Assembly: GCA_030152865.1 (NCBI GenBank)
Contig: JASLIW010000029.1
Location: 1 to 21,963, forward strand
Source of the DNA: Bacteroides sp.
GTDB lineage: Bacteria; Bacteroidota; Bacteroidia; Bacteroidales; Bacteroidaceae
Length of the DNA stretch: 21,963 nt
Reading direction: 5' to 3'
Within the stretch, counting starts at the first letter, position 1; every line of letters begins with the position of its first letter. Position numbers and translations under genes: made by a program. Below the pieces are notes generated by a model that made no database searches, was not told the DNA's origin, and saw only the letters and a list, made by a program, of their open reading frames with translations. This document shows, piece by piece, positions 6,915-14,072 of the stretch.

Positions 6915-6985
6915 ATTATCTTATTGTCAGAGTATCAATTGTCGTTGTTTGTCGAGCTTAGGCCACAGCAAAAGCTCCGTACCTA

Positions 6986-7015
6986 CAAATGTACAATATT
7001 TAACTATATTAACAA
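6986..7015 (-). promoter_or_regulatory. Bacteroidetes-type promoter for the 5934-6914 lipoprotein
   Basis: On the minus strand, TTG (7013-7015), 19 bases, then TACATTTG (6986-6993), a full match to the -7 element TAnnTTTG with a partial -33. This gives a leader of about 65 bases. The rest of the 6915-7189 gap shows no gene. Confidence 0.6.
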
Positions 7016-7189
7016 TAATTTAATGCGTTTATTTTAGCAATTTATTTTGGTTTTGGCAGCAAGCAAGGCTACGAACAAGCGCAACTAAGCACCAGTAGGC
7101 TGTTTGCACCCATCCAAGAAAATACAAGCTGCTCCGATCCAAAATCGATAGATCCGAGTAAAAGCTCAATATTTACAAAAGAAACCTAA

Positions 7190-7423
7190 TTAAGAGCGCC
7201 TCATCCAGCTACGCCCCTGATCCTTGGAATAGTAAAGACCACGGGAGGTTTGAGCCATGAGCTCCTCTTCTACCCAGACCAAAGACAAGAAATCACCACA
7301 AGTAGATCCACCTGCAAAACGAGTATGCCAGGAGCGTCCCTTATTGGTAGAAACCTCTAATTCTCTTCTATTTTGGGGTGAGATGCGCAAGAGTTCACCT
7401 TGCTTAAAAACAATTTGTGCCAT
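7190..7423 (-). CDS. Small protein with two Asp-box (BNR-like) motifs
   Basis: 77 residues from the ATG at 7423; an upstream extension to 7477 lacks a convincing start. Two Asp-box-like motifs, S-T-N-K-G-R-S-W at 25-32 and S-K-D-Q-G-R-S-W at 66-73, fit the S-x-D/N-x-G-x-S/T-W turn found in beta-propeller sialidases and photosystem-assembly-like propellers. A full propeller needs six or more blades, so this is a one- or two-blade mini protein. No signal peptide. I recall similar short proteins in Bacteroidales but know no function. It is divergent from the HD-domain gene. It may be an independent small family or a relic of a larger propeller. Confidence 0.6.
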   Translation of the reverse strand: MAQIVFKQGELLRISPQNRRELEVSTNKGRSWHTRFAGGSTCGDFLSLVWVEEELMAQTSRGLYYSKDQGRSWMRRS

Positions 7424-7616
7424 GCTTTTCGATTTAAGATTAGATAATACCTTAAAGATAAGAAGTCCTAGACTCATTCCCTGTTATTTTGATAAGATAA
7501 TTCGCTAAAATCCCAGCTGCCCATAGCCCAAAAGGCGTGCATCGGATAAAATAAAAAGAAAGCAGGCATCTTCCTCAACTATTTTGTACCTTCACCCTGT
7601 CAAAAACAAAAAAACT

Positions 7617-8219
7617 ATGCAAACATTCGAACGCTTACAGCGCCAAATCGCCTTTATCTATGAGATAGACAAAGTGAAATTCATTCTTCGCAAGACCCGT
7701 TTATTTCAGAGTGATCGGCCCGAAAATGACGCTGAACACAGCTGGCACCTAGCCATGATGGCCATCGTACTGGCCGAACATGCTGATCAAGAAATAGACC
7801 TATTTAAAGTAGTGAAGATGGTCTTGATGCACGATTTGGTAGAGATAGATGCAGGAGATGTCTTTTTCTTCGACCAAAACGAACAACACGACAACCGCCA
7901 AGAAGAGCTAGAAGCAGCCAAACGCATCTTTGGACTACTTCCCGCTGATCAGGCTCAAGAGTTTTTCGATCTTTGGGTAGAGTTTGAAACTGGCCAGACT
8001 CCCGAAGCTCAGTTTGCCCGTGTGATGGACCGTTTGGAGCCCATGCTACAAAACGCATCCAACCAAGGAGGCACCTGGCAAGAATATGAGGTAGATTACG
8101 ACACCGTGCTAGATAGCAAGCGCATCATGATAGGAAGCTCTACCCCACTTTGGGAATACACCCAGCAGCTCCTAGAGGAGTGTGTAGAAAAGGGGATTTT
8201 ACGGCTCAAGGAAAAGTAA
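7617..8219 (+). CDS. HD domain phosphohydrolase (5'-deoxynucleotidase YfbR/HDDC2-like)
   Basis: 200 residues from the ATG at 7617; a TTG at 7584 would add 11 residues not expected in the family. This HD-superfamily metal enzyme is related to bacterial YfbR and eukaryotic HDDC2, which remove phosphate from deoxynucleoside 5'-monophosphates. Visible metal/active-site residues: DRPENDAEHSWH with His41, MHDLVEIDAGD with His72-Asp73 and Glu76, and VMDRLEP with Asp138. Length and motif order match the family. Cytoplasmic, probably in nucleotide pool control. It seems to be a single-gene unit; the DNA after it has alternative hairpins but no T-tract terminator. The substrate preference is inferred from family members only. 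Confidence 0.88.
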   Translation: MQTFERLQRQIAFIYEIDKVKFILRKTRLFQSDRPENDAEHSWHLAMMAIVLAEHADQEIDLFKVVKMVLMHDLVEIDAGDVFFFDQNEQHDNRQEELEAAKRIFGLLPADQAQEFFDLWVEFETGQTPEAQFARVMDRLEPMLQNASNQGGTWQEYEVDYDTVLDSKRIMIGSSTPLWEYTQQLLEECVEKGILRLKEK

Positions 8220-8636
8220 GTGGGATAAGCCTAGCTTGATTGCTAGCTATGAGTCAAGGCTGGATAGCAAGATCATACTGAAAAAGCCTCAAGGATTTCA
8301 TCGACCTTCGAACATTTTACATACACTTTGTTACTATTTTCTACTAAACACTTATTTTCGACTCTTTTGGTTCTTCCAAACTCGCTTGCTTGAAAAACCA
8401 CGATATGAGATTGGCGACACTTAAATAAAAACACTACTATAAAATAAGCTAAATAGTGGATCGAGTGAAATCCTTGAGGCTAGCTCAGTAATACACTTTA
8501 TATCATCTAATCTGTTTGTCTATCAAATTGGCTCACTTGCTTTCCAACATGTCAATACCGTAGTATTTATACACTTATAATACGGGTGGAACTTAGCCCA
8601 CTATACTTACTCCTCTTAAATAAATAACGAATATCG

Positions 8637-8761
8637 GTTTGATACTATCTTTTGCCAGCATCTGACATAAAGAAACCAAAAGGATATTTACTACAAAGTA
8701 ATAAACAGAACAAAGCATCCTTTTACAATTTGAATGCATATATATCCTTTTACTATCAAAC
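8637..8761. repeat. Nested inverted repeats (possible structured RNA)
   Basis: Outer arms GTTTGATACT (8637-8646) and ACTATCAAAC (8752-8761) match at 9 of 10 positions. Inner arms AAAAGGATAT (8678-8687) and ATATCCTTTT (8742-8751) match at all 10. The two right-hand arms are directly adjacent. Small hairpins fill the spaces: TTACT-acaa-AGTAA at 8688-8701 and a weaker one at 8649-8675. Together they could fold as a three-way junction. ATCCTTTTAC also repeats directly at 8717-8726 and 8744-8753. Either strand could be transcribed; no promoter decides this. Confidence 0.4.
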
Positions 8762-9080
8762 TGCAATTGTAATATAGTAATTAAGTATCGAATAATCACC
8801 AACATTTCACTATTATTTTACAGCATAGCTCTCTAATTATAAGCATTTTAAATACTACTCCCTGCTTTTGCATAGCACACAACCAAGCTAAAACAGCTAT
8901 CAGCCGAGTCTTCAGCCATTTACAGACAACAAAAATAAAAGTAGGAACATACTCAGCTCACCTTGTCTAAAAATACATATTTCTCCTAAATAAGCTTTTT
9001 TACTTACACCTTGACTACACAAAGCAGCTATTCTTGAACCAAGCCTAACAGCAAAAACCTCGAATAAAACAGGCCCACTC

Positions 9081-9164
9081 AAAGGTCCCTGACACAAGCT
9101 CAGTCTGTCAGGGATATAAGGAGCTTACTTCCCTGACAGAAGGAGACTCAGTCAGGGACCTTTT
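9081..9164. repeat. Four-segment palindromic element before the cupin gene
   Basis: The 8-base word TCCCTGAC and its complement alternate four times: TCCCTGAC 9086-9093, GTCAGGGA 9107-9114, TCCCTGAC 9130-9137, GTCAGGGA 9151-9158. Both hairpin loops are 13 bases. The outermost arms extend to 13 bp (AAAGGTCCCTGAC 9081-9093 with GTCAGGGACCTTT 9151-9163). On the plus strand it ends in TTTT and lies about 100 bases before the cupin start. Segments 1:2 + 3:4, 2:3, or 1:4 + 2:3 can pair, so it could act as attenuator, terminator or cruciform. Confidence 0.7.
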
Positions 9165-9263
9165 ATTTGAACAACTTGAGCGCTGACTCGTTAATAGAGT
9201 GAACCCTAAGGAGCTAGGGCAAACTAAGAAATCACTTATTTCAATTATAAATCAAGCAAAAAA

Positions 9264-9788
9264 ATGAAAACAAAATTATTTACACTTGTTTTAGTTACAA
9301 GTATGGGTCTTTCTGCCTGCCAGCAAAAGGGACCAAGCAACTCGGCAGCAGAAGTAAAAACAAACCAAGAGGTAGTGCTGAAAGATTATGGTCCAGCACC
9401 CTTAGTACTCGACATAGACGACTATACCCTCAAAAACACCAACTTCCGCACCACACTCTGGACGGGTAAGAACCTGCAAGTGACACTCATGTCGATCCCT
9501 GTGGGTGGAGAAGTGGGCCTAGAGGTGCACCACGATCTAGACCAGTTCTTGCGCATTGAAGATGGTCAGGGCAAAGTGATGATGGGTGATGCAGAAGATC
9601 AGCTAGACTTTGTCAGAATGGCGGAAGAAGATGATGCTGTATTTGTTCCTGCAGGCAAGTGGCACAACATCGTCAATACTGGAGATGAGCCGCTCAAGCT
9701 CTACTCCATCTATGCTCCTCAAGAGCATCCTCATGGCACAGTACATATAGACAAGGCCGCCTCGGATGCCGATGAGCACCACCACTAA
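9264..9788 (+). CDS. Cupin domain lipoprotein
   Basis: A 174-residue single-domain cupin with an N-terminal lipoprotein signal: MKTKLFTLVLVTSMG then LSAC with Cys19. The cupin motifs are clear: GGEVGLEVHHDLDQFLRIEDGQG (His89/His90, Gln94, Glu99) and VFVPAGKWHNIVNTG (His134), which would place a metal ion in a small beta-barrel. SIYAPQEHPHGTVH and the ending DEHHH add a histidine-rich tail. Close relatives that I know of are mostly cytoplasmic without a lipobox, so export is a notable feature. The reaction is unknown. A palindromic element lies about 100 bases upstream and a strong terminator just downstream. Confidence 0.85.
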   Translation: MKTKLFTLVLVTSMGLSACQQKGPSNSAAEVKTNQEVVLKDYGPAPLVLDIDDYTLKNTNFRTTLWTGKNLQVTLMSIPVGGEVGLEVHHDLDQFLRIEDGQGKVMMGDAEDQLDFVRMAEEDDAVFVPAGKWHNIVNTGDEPLKLYSIYAPQEHPHGTVHIDKAASDADEHHH

Positions 9789-9809
9789 AATAATTTTGAG
9801 CTAGAAATA

Positions 9810-9847
9810 AAAACAGAGCAAGCCCCAAAGTGGTCTTGCTCTGTTTT
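9810..9847. terminator. Strong bidirectional Rho-independent terminator
   Basis: AAAACAGAGCAAG (9810-9822) and CTTGCTCTGTTTT (9835-9847) are perfect 13-base arms with a 12-base loop, with A- and T-runs on both sides. It serves the cupin gene and the convergent gene at 9887-10399. Confidence 0.9.
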
Positions 9848-9886
9848 GTTTTGAAGACAAACCGTTGCACTCAGCAAGCCTGCCAA

Positions 9887-10399
9887 TCAGTTGAACTTGG
9901 CTAAATCTTCCATTTTCTTTTTAAAGCGCTCGAAGCTCCAACGAATGGTAATGTTGGTCTTGTAAGTCTGAGAAGGATCATAATGTGTAAAGAAATTGAG
10001 CTGCTGCTTGGGATCAAACTCCTCGCCACAGCGCTGCATGAGCTCAATAAAATAGAAGAGATCCTGAGGTACACGGCGGTAGAGCTGTCTAAAAATACGC
10101 TTGTACTGCTGCATGGTGTCAATAGACATCAGGTGTACCCCATAATTGTAGGTTCTAAGCCAAGAGCGATGCGGATGCAGGTAATAGATTTCGTAAAATT
10201 CTTCTCCCTGCTCATCCTCTTGGTAGCAGATCCGATAATCGAACGAACGGGTGGGTGCACGGTAGTAGATCTCTAATGAAAAATCCACTACTTGGCATTT
10301 TTGGATGTGATAACAAGCTCGTAGCCTCCCATACTTATCGAGCTGTGTATTTGCTATAACCTCATCGAAGTTGTGCAAATCTGAACAAGTAGATTCCAT
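9887..10399 (-). CDS. Protein of unknown function
   Basis: A 170-residue protein with no signal peptide or membrane helix, so probably cytoplasmic. It is unusually rich in Tyr, Phe, Arg and Gln (for example YHPHRSW-like and FRQLYRRVPQDLFYF stretches) and ends in a basic helix (RFKKKMEDL). I recognise no domain and assign no function. The ATG at 10399 is the natural start. Upstream on the minus strand, TACACTTTG (10418-10426) resembles a -7 element with one extra base. The gene is convergent with the cupin gene and follows the HU/LysM operon on the same strand after that operon's terminator. Confidence 0.7.
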   Translation of the reverse strand: MESTCSDLHNFDEVIANTQLDKYGRLRACYHIQKCQVVDFSLEIYYRAPTRSFDYRICYQEDEQGEEFYEIYYLHPHRSWLRTYNYGVHLMSIDTMQQYKRIFRQLYRRVPQDLFYFIELMQRCGEEFDPKQQLNFFTHYDPSQTYKTNITIRWSFERFKKKMEDLAKFN

Positions 10400-10470
10400 A
10401 GCTCAGGATTTAAGTGTACAAAGTGTAATTCTATTAAATTACTAAAATATTCTTTAAATACACGGCTATT

Positions 10471-10491
10471 GAAGCCTCTTTTTTAGGCTTC
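10471..10491. repeat. Hairpin upstream of the 9887-10399 gene
   Basis: GAAGCCT (10471-10477) and AGGCTTC (10485-10491) form a perfect 7-bp stem around a T-rich loop. It shares TTTTAGGCTTC with the hairpin at 4534-4561. It may be a second-line terminator behind the one at 10531-10568 or a leader element. Confidence 0.4.
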
Positions 10492-10530
10492 CTGCTCCAT
10501 AACATACAAAGCTGAGCAATTTTAGCGCAT

Positions 10531-10568
10531 AAAAAAAGTGCAAAGCTCTCCCCTGACAACTCTGCACT
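10531..10568 (-). terminator. Rho-independent terminator of the rimO-HU operon
   Basis: Read on the minus strand, AGTGCAGAG pairs with CTTTGCACT (nine pairs, one of them G-T) and is followed directly by T7 (10537-10531). It starts 25 bases after the stop codon of the HU/LysM gene. Confidence 0.85.
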
Positions 10569-10592
10569 CTACCTGCTCCTCTAGCTTGATTA

Positions 10593-12761
10593 CTAATCTA
10601 GCTTAGGTATCATAAGTAAGGTTCCCTCTGGAATCACATCTGGATTCGTAATCTTATCTTTATTGGCCTCGACGATCCATTTCCATTTGTCTTTGGTGCC
10701 GTAATAGCGCAAGGAGAGTCCACGTAAGGTCTCACCCGCTTTGAGGCGGTGTTGTATGAGCTGTGCCACCGCAGGCGCTTGGGCTGGAGTAGCTGGCGTG
10801 CTGATCACTGGATCTTTCACAACTGCTTTTTCCTCCTGCTCCTTGGCTGCTAGCTCCTGTTCCATCAAAGCCAGTTTCTCTGCATGGGTAAGTTCGGGTA
10901 CACTGTCTTCGAGCTGGGTCAAAGAATCTACTTCCTGTTCGGCTATAGAATCTTCTACCCAAGCTGAGGAGAATGCATCCTCCTCAGCAGGCTCGTCCTT
11001 ATCCATAAAGCTCTCCAGCTCCTCTACATCGATGGTGGAGAGGGTCTCTAAATTACTTTTTTGCAAGCTGGATGTCCAGTACCAAAACACCAATAAGCCA
11101 ACAATCAGTACGGCCAAGAAGAGAACTAGGTTCTTGTAATAGCGCAAGGATTGATCTTTTTTCTTTAGTTTCTTTTCAATGTTTTCCAAGCGCTCATCGT
11201 AAGCCCCTAGCTTATCTTTGATACTGCTACCTAGTGGCTTTTCTTTTTCAGTACTTAGCGTGTCCGATTCAGCAGCTCTAGCTTGTACTTCCTTACTGAT
11301 AGCTGCTACAGCTTCAGATTCCACAGGCTCTGCTTCAAGAGTTTCTGCTTCTTCTGCTTTATCTTCTTCTGCTGCTGTTTCAACGGCAGGAGTTTTGGCT
11401 TCCTTGCTGCTCGCTTCGGCTTCAGAATCCACAGGCTCTTCTTCAAGAGTTTCTGCTTCTTCTGCTTTATCTTCTTCTGCAGCTGTTTCAACGGCAGGAA
11501 TTTCGGCTTCCTTGCTGCTCGCTTCAGCTTCAGATTCCACAGGCTCTGCTTGAGGAGTTTCGGCTTCTTCTGCTTTATCTTCTTCTGCAGCTGTTTCAAC
11601 GGCAGGAATTTCTGCTTCCTTGCTGCTCGCTTCGACTTCAGAGTCCACAGGCTCTGCTTCAGGAGTTTCGGCATCTTCTCCTTTACCTTCTTCTGCTGCT
11701 GTTTCAGCGGCAGGAGTTTCGGCTTCCTTGCTGCTCGCTTCGACTTCAGAATCCACAGGCTCTTCTTCAGGAGTTTCTGCATCTTCTCCTTTACCTTCTT
11801 CTGCTGCTGTTTCAGCGGCAGGAGTTTCGGCTTCCTTGCTGCTCGCTTCGGCTTCAGATTCCACAGGCTCTGCTTCAGGAGCTTCTGCATCTTCTCCTTT
11901 ACCTTCTTCTGCTGCTGTTTCAACGGCAGGAGTTTCGGCTTCCTTGCTACTCGCTTCGACTTCAGATTCCACAGGCTCTGCTTCATGAGCTTCGGCATCT
12001 TCTCCTTTACCTTCTTCTGCTGCTGTTTCAACGGCAGGAGTTTCGGCTTCCTTGCTACTCGCATCGGCTTCAGAGTCCACAGGCTCTGCTTCAGGAGTTT
12101 CTGCTTCTTCTGCTTTATCTTCTTCTGCAGCTGTTTCAACGGCAGGAGCTTCTGCTTCCTTGTTGGTCGCTTCAGCTTCAGAGTTAGCGGGCTTATCAGA
12201 CGACAATACAGCCGTTTTTAGTTCGGTTTCTGAAACGCTGAGTTCTACGGGTCTAAAGTGAGAAAAGGGCTTGTTGATTAGTTTGGCAAAGGGTTTGTCT
12301 GGGCTAAAGGTGATGTCTCCACCTAGCTCACCCTCGAAGGTGCCAAAACCTGGGATATGTGAGATGCGGTCTTTTAAGAGCTGAGATTTGATGACCGATT
12401 TGATTTGGGCTATAAATAAGGCAGTAGTTTCCTCATCCCATTCGTAACGTTGGGCAAATATATCGTAGATGGGTTGGTTTTCTTTGACTTCGCTTAGCTT
12501 CAGTACTCCGAGGATGGCTGAGGAGGAAAACTCCACGTCTAAGCGAGGGGGACAAAGTACTTTGCTTCCATCTGCACGTTCGTCCACATATTCTACTCTC
12601 TTGATGATTTCAAACACACCAAAAGGGTCAAAGCTTGCCTTTTTGGTGGTTTGTAGCTTGCTAGCAAAGCCCAAAACAAAGGTTTCTAGAAATAGAGAAA
12701 CCTCTACTTCTTTGTGCTTTGTTTTCTCAGCTAGCTTGGCTGTAAATAGCTCCTTCTTCAC
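10593..12761 (-). CDS. Membrane protein with tandem HU-like DNA-binding domains, acidic repeats and LysM
   Basis: 722 residues from a GTG start at 12761. Order: HU-like domain 1 (1-90; FTAKLAEKT, FDPFGVFEIIKR), HU-like domain 2 (95-175; IPGFGTFEG, FAKLINKPFSHFRPVEL), eight acidic Ala/Glu/Pro repeats of 36 residues (194-481), a charged coiled-coil-like stretch (519-540), one membrane helix (543-563), an acidic linker and a C-terminal LysM domain (669-720; HRLKAGETLRGLSLRYYG, WIVEANKDKITNP). The basic KKKDQSLRYYK before the helix predicts HU inside and LysM in the periplasm, where it would bind peptidoglycan. Bacteroidetes HU proteins with SPOR domains have been proposed to link chromosome and envelope; this looks like a LysM counterpart. 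It starts 12 bases after rimO and is last in that operon. Confidence 0.85.
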   Translation of the reverse strand: MKKELFTAKLAEKTKHKEVEVSLFLETFVLGFASKLQTTKKASFDPFGVFEIIKRVEYVDERADGSKVLCPPRLDVEFSSSAILGVLKLSEVKENQPIYDIFAQRYEWDEETTALFIAQIKSVIKSQLLKDRISHIPGFGTFEGELGGDITFSPDKPFAKLINKPFSHFRPVELSVSETELKTAVLSSDKPANSEAEATNKEAEAPAVETAAEEDKAEEAETPEAEPVDSEADASSKEAETPAVETAAEEGKGEDAEAHEAEPVESEVEASSKEAETPAVETAAEEGKGEDAEAPEAEPVESEAEASSKEAETPAAETAAEEGKGEDAETPEEEPVDSEVEASSKEAETPAAETAAEEGKGEDAETPEAEPVDSEVEASSKEAEIPAVETAAEEDKAEEAETPQAEPVESEAEASSKEAEIPAVETAAEEDKAEEAETLEEEPVDSEAEASSKEAKTPAVETAAEEDKAEEAETLEAEPVESEAVAAISKEVQARAAESDTLSTEKEKPLGSSIKDKLGAYDERLENIEKKLKKKDQSLRYYKNLVLFLAVLIVGLLVFWYWTSSLQKSNLETLSTIDVEELESFMDKDEPAEEDAFSSAWVEDSIAEQEVDSLTQLEDSVPELTHAEKLALMEQELAAKEQEEKAVVKDPVISTPATPAQAPAVAQLIQHRLKAGETLRGLSLRYYGTKDKWKWIVEANKDKITNPDVIPEGTLLMIPKLD
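11319..12182 (-). repeat. Eight tandem 108-bp repeats inside the HU/LysM gene
   Basis: Eight 36-codon units, plus a degenerate start of a ninth. A typical unit begins SEAEASSKEAETPAVETAAE and ends EAEPVE, with about 12 Glu, 1 Asp and 2 Lys. Units 1, 6, 7 and 8 carry EDKAEE in the middle and units 2-5 carry EGKGED. Units 4/5 share PAAET and 6/7 share EIPAV, suggesting stepwise local duplication. The repeat keeps other frames open as well, so long false reading frames appear on both strands here. Confidence 0.92.
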
Positions 12762-12773
12762 GTTTATCTTCTT

Positions 12774-14072
12774 TTAAATAATAGTACCATAGAGGTCGAA
12801 ATCATCGGCTCCTGTTACCTTTATGCGATAGAACTCTCCGATTTGTAGCGCCTGTCCTTCTTCGATACGAATCAGTACTTCGGGATCTACTTCGGGAGAA
12901 TCAAACTGGGTGCGTCCGATGTAATAATCGCCTTCAAGACGGTCTATAATTACTTTTTGCTCAGTGCCCACTTTGCGTTCGGCCACCTGAGCAGACACTT
13001 CTTGCTGTAGCTCCATGAGCTCGTCTAGGCGTGCTTGCTTTAAGTCTTGCGGAATCTCATCGACGTAGTTTTTAGCGGAATAGGTGCCTTCTTCTTCCGA
13101 ATAGGCAAAGGCGCCCATACGCTCAAACTGTACCTCACGCACAAACTCTTTTAGCTCTTCAAAATCGGCTTCGGTCTCGCCAGGATGCCCCACCATAAGG
13201 GTGGTACGGATATGTATGCCAGGCACTTCTGCACGCATACGACGAATCAACTCCAGTGTCTCCGCCTTCGATACATTACGACGCATCTGCGTGAGCATGT
13301 GATCGGAGATGTGTTGCAAGGCGATGTCCATATACTTACACACCTTGTCGTTCTCACGCATCACGGGCAAGAGCTCATAAGGGAAGTGGGCAGGATAGGC
13401 ATAGTGCAGACGGATCCACTCCACACCTGGGATAGCGGCCATACGCTCTATAAGCTCGGGCAAGCGCTGTTTTTTGTAGATATCAAGCCCATAGTAGGTG
13501 AGCTCTTGGGCGATCACTTGAAACTCCTTAACACCCTTGGATACCAAGAGTTCTACCTCTTCCAAGATCTCTTCGATGGGACGTGACACGTGCTTACCTG
13601 TAATGATAGGTATGGCACAGTACGAACAGCTACGGTCGCAGCCTTCGGATATCTTCAAGTAAGCATAGTGTGGAGGTGTGGTGAGACTGCGCTCCAAGTG
13701 GAGCTTGGGGTCGTAGTTTTGACCCAGATCTTCGAGTAGTTTATTCCAGTCAAACTTACCGTAAAACTGATCTACTTCGGGGATCTCTAGGGAGAGTTCT
13801 TTTAAGTAGCGTTCCGAGAGGCAGCCCATAACATAGAGTTTTTCGAGCTCTCCTTCTTGCTTACGCTGGGCAAACTGAAGGATCATTTGTATGGATTCCT
13901 CTTTGGCGTCTCCTATAAATCCACAGGTGTTAATCACTGCTATCTCACCCTCAGGCTGATCTGAGTCGTGTTCTACTGCATAGCCAGCTGCCTCAAGCTG
14001 GCGAATAAGTTGCTCTGAATCTACCAGATTCTTAGAGCAACCCAAAGTTATAATGTCTATCTTTTTTCTCAT
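12774..14072 (-). CDS. rimO: Ribosomal protein S12 methylthiotransferase RimO
   Basis: 432 residues, the usual size. This radical-SAM enzyme adds a methylthio group to an aspartate of ribosomal protein S12. The N-terminal cluster domain has LGCSKNLVDSE (Cys12), INTCGF (Cys50) and VMGCLSERY (Cys84). The radical-SAM motif is EGCDRSCSYCAIP (Cys145, Cys149, Cys152), and the C-terminal TRAM domain ends the protein. LGCSKNLVDSE and the IREL-like IPIITGKHVSRP favour RimO over the tRNA enzyme MiaB. The ATG overlaps the TGA of ftsY by four bases (ATGA), so translation is probably coupled. Confidence 0.95.
   Translation of the reverse strand: MRKKIDIITLGCSKNLVDSEQLIRQLEAAGYAVEHDSDQPEGEIAVINTCGFIGDAKEESIQMILQFAQRKQEGELEKLYVMGCLSERYLKELSLEIPEVDQFYGKFDWNKLLEDLGQNYDPKLHLERSLTTPPHYAYLKISEGCDRSCSYCAIPIITGKHVSRPIEEILEEVELLVSKGVKEFQVIAQELTYYGLDIYKKQRLPELIERMAAIPGVEWIRLHYAYPAHFPYELLPVMRENDKVCKYMDIALQHISDHMLTQMRRNVSKAETLELIRRMRAEVPGIHIRTTLMVGHPGETEADFEELKEFVREVQFERMGAFAYSEEEGTYSAKNYVDEIPQDLKQARLDELMELQQEVSAQVAERKVGTEQKVIIDRLEGDYYIGRTQFDSPEVDPEVLIRIEEGQALQIGEFYRIKVTGADDFDLYGTII

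Larger units (their letters stand above)
8220..9263. other. AT-rich, apparently gene-free 1-kb region
   Basis: No reading frame here has a credible start, codon pattern or recognisable motif; the longest frames are 60-70 codons and dense in rare combinations. The DNA is visibly richer in A and T than its neighbours from about 8290 to 9060. Three structured spots stand out: competing short hairpins at 8231-8270 just after the HD gene, nested inverted repeats at 8637-8761, and the four-segment palindrome at 9081-9164. The region could hold a non-coding RNA or the decayed remains of a gene. Confidence 0.55.

Noticed and set aside
8231..8275. Hairpins after the HD-domain gene as a terminator
   Set aside because: Several competing short stems (TTGCTA/TAGCAA; AGCC..TTGA/TCAAGGCT) with bulges and no T-tract on the plus strand.
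8474..8500. TTGAGGCTAGCTCAG, resembling a strong sigma-70 promoter's -35 and spacer
   Set aside because: There is no -10 element at the right distance, and Bacteroidetes primary promoters follow a different consensus.
8593..8805. 70-codon minus-strand frame in the gene-free region, with hydrophobic stretches
   Set aside because: AT-rich sequence readily gives Ile/Leu/Tyr-rich frames; no conserved motif, and it overlaps the nested inverted repeats.
11283..12221. Long plus-strand open frame (312 codons) and a second minus-strand frame (277 codons) across the repeat array
   Set aside because: They arise because a 108-bp repeat keeps any stop-free frame open in all copies. Their products are low-complexity (Phe/Cys/Arg or Lys/Gln), and the HU/LysM frame has real domains on both sides.
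13185..13586. 133-codon plus-strand frame inside rimO
   Set aside because: It is opposite a strongly conserved enzyme gene; a histidine- and leucine-rich shadow without motifs.
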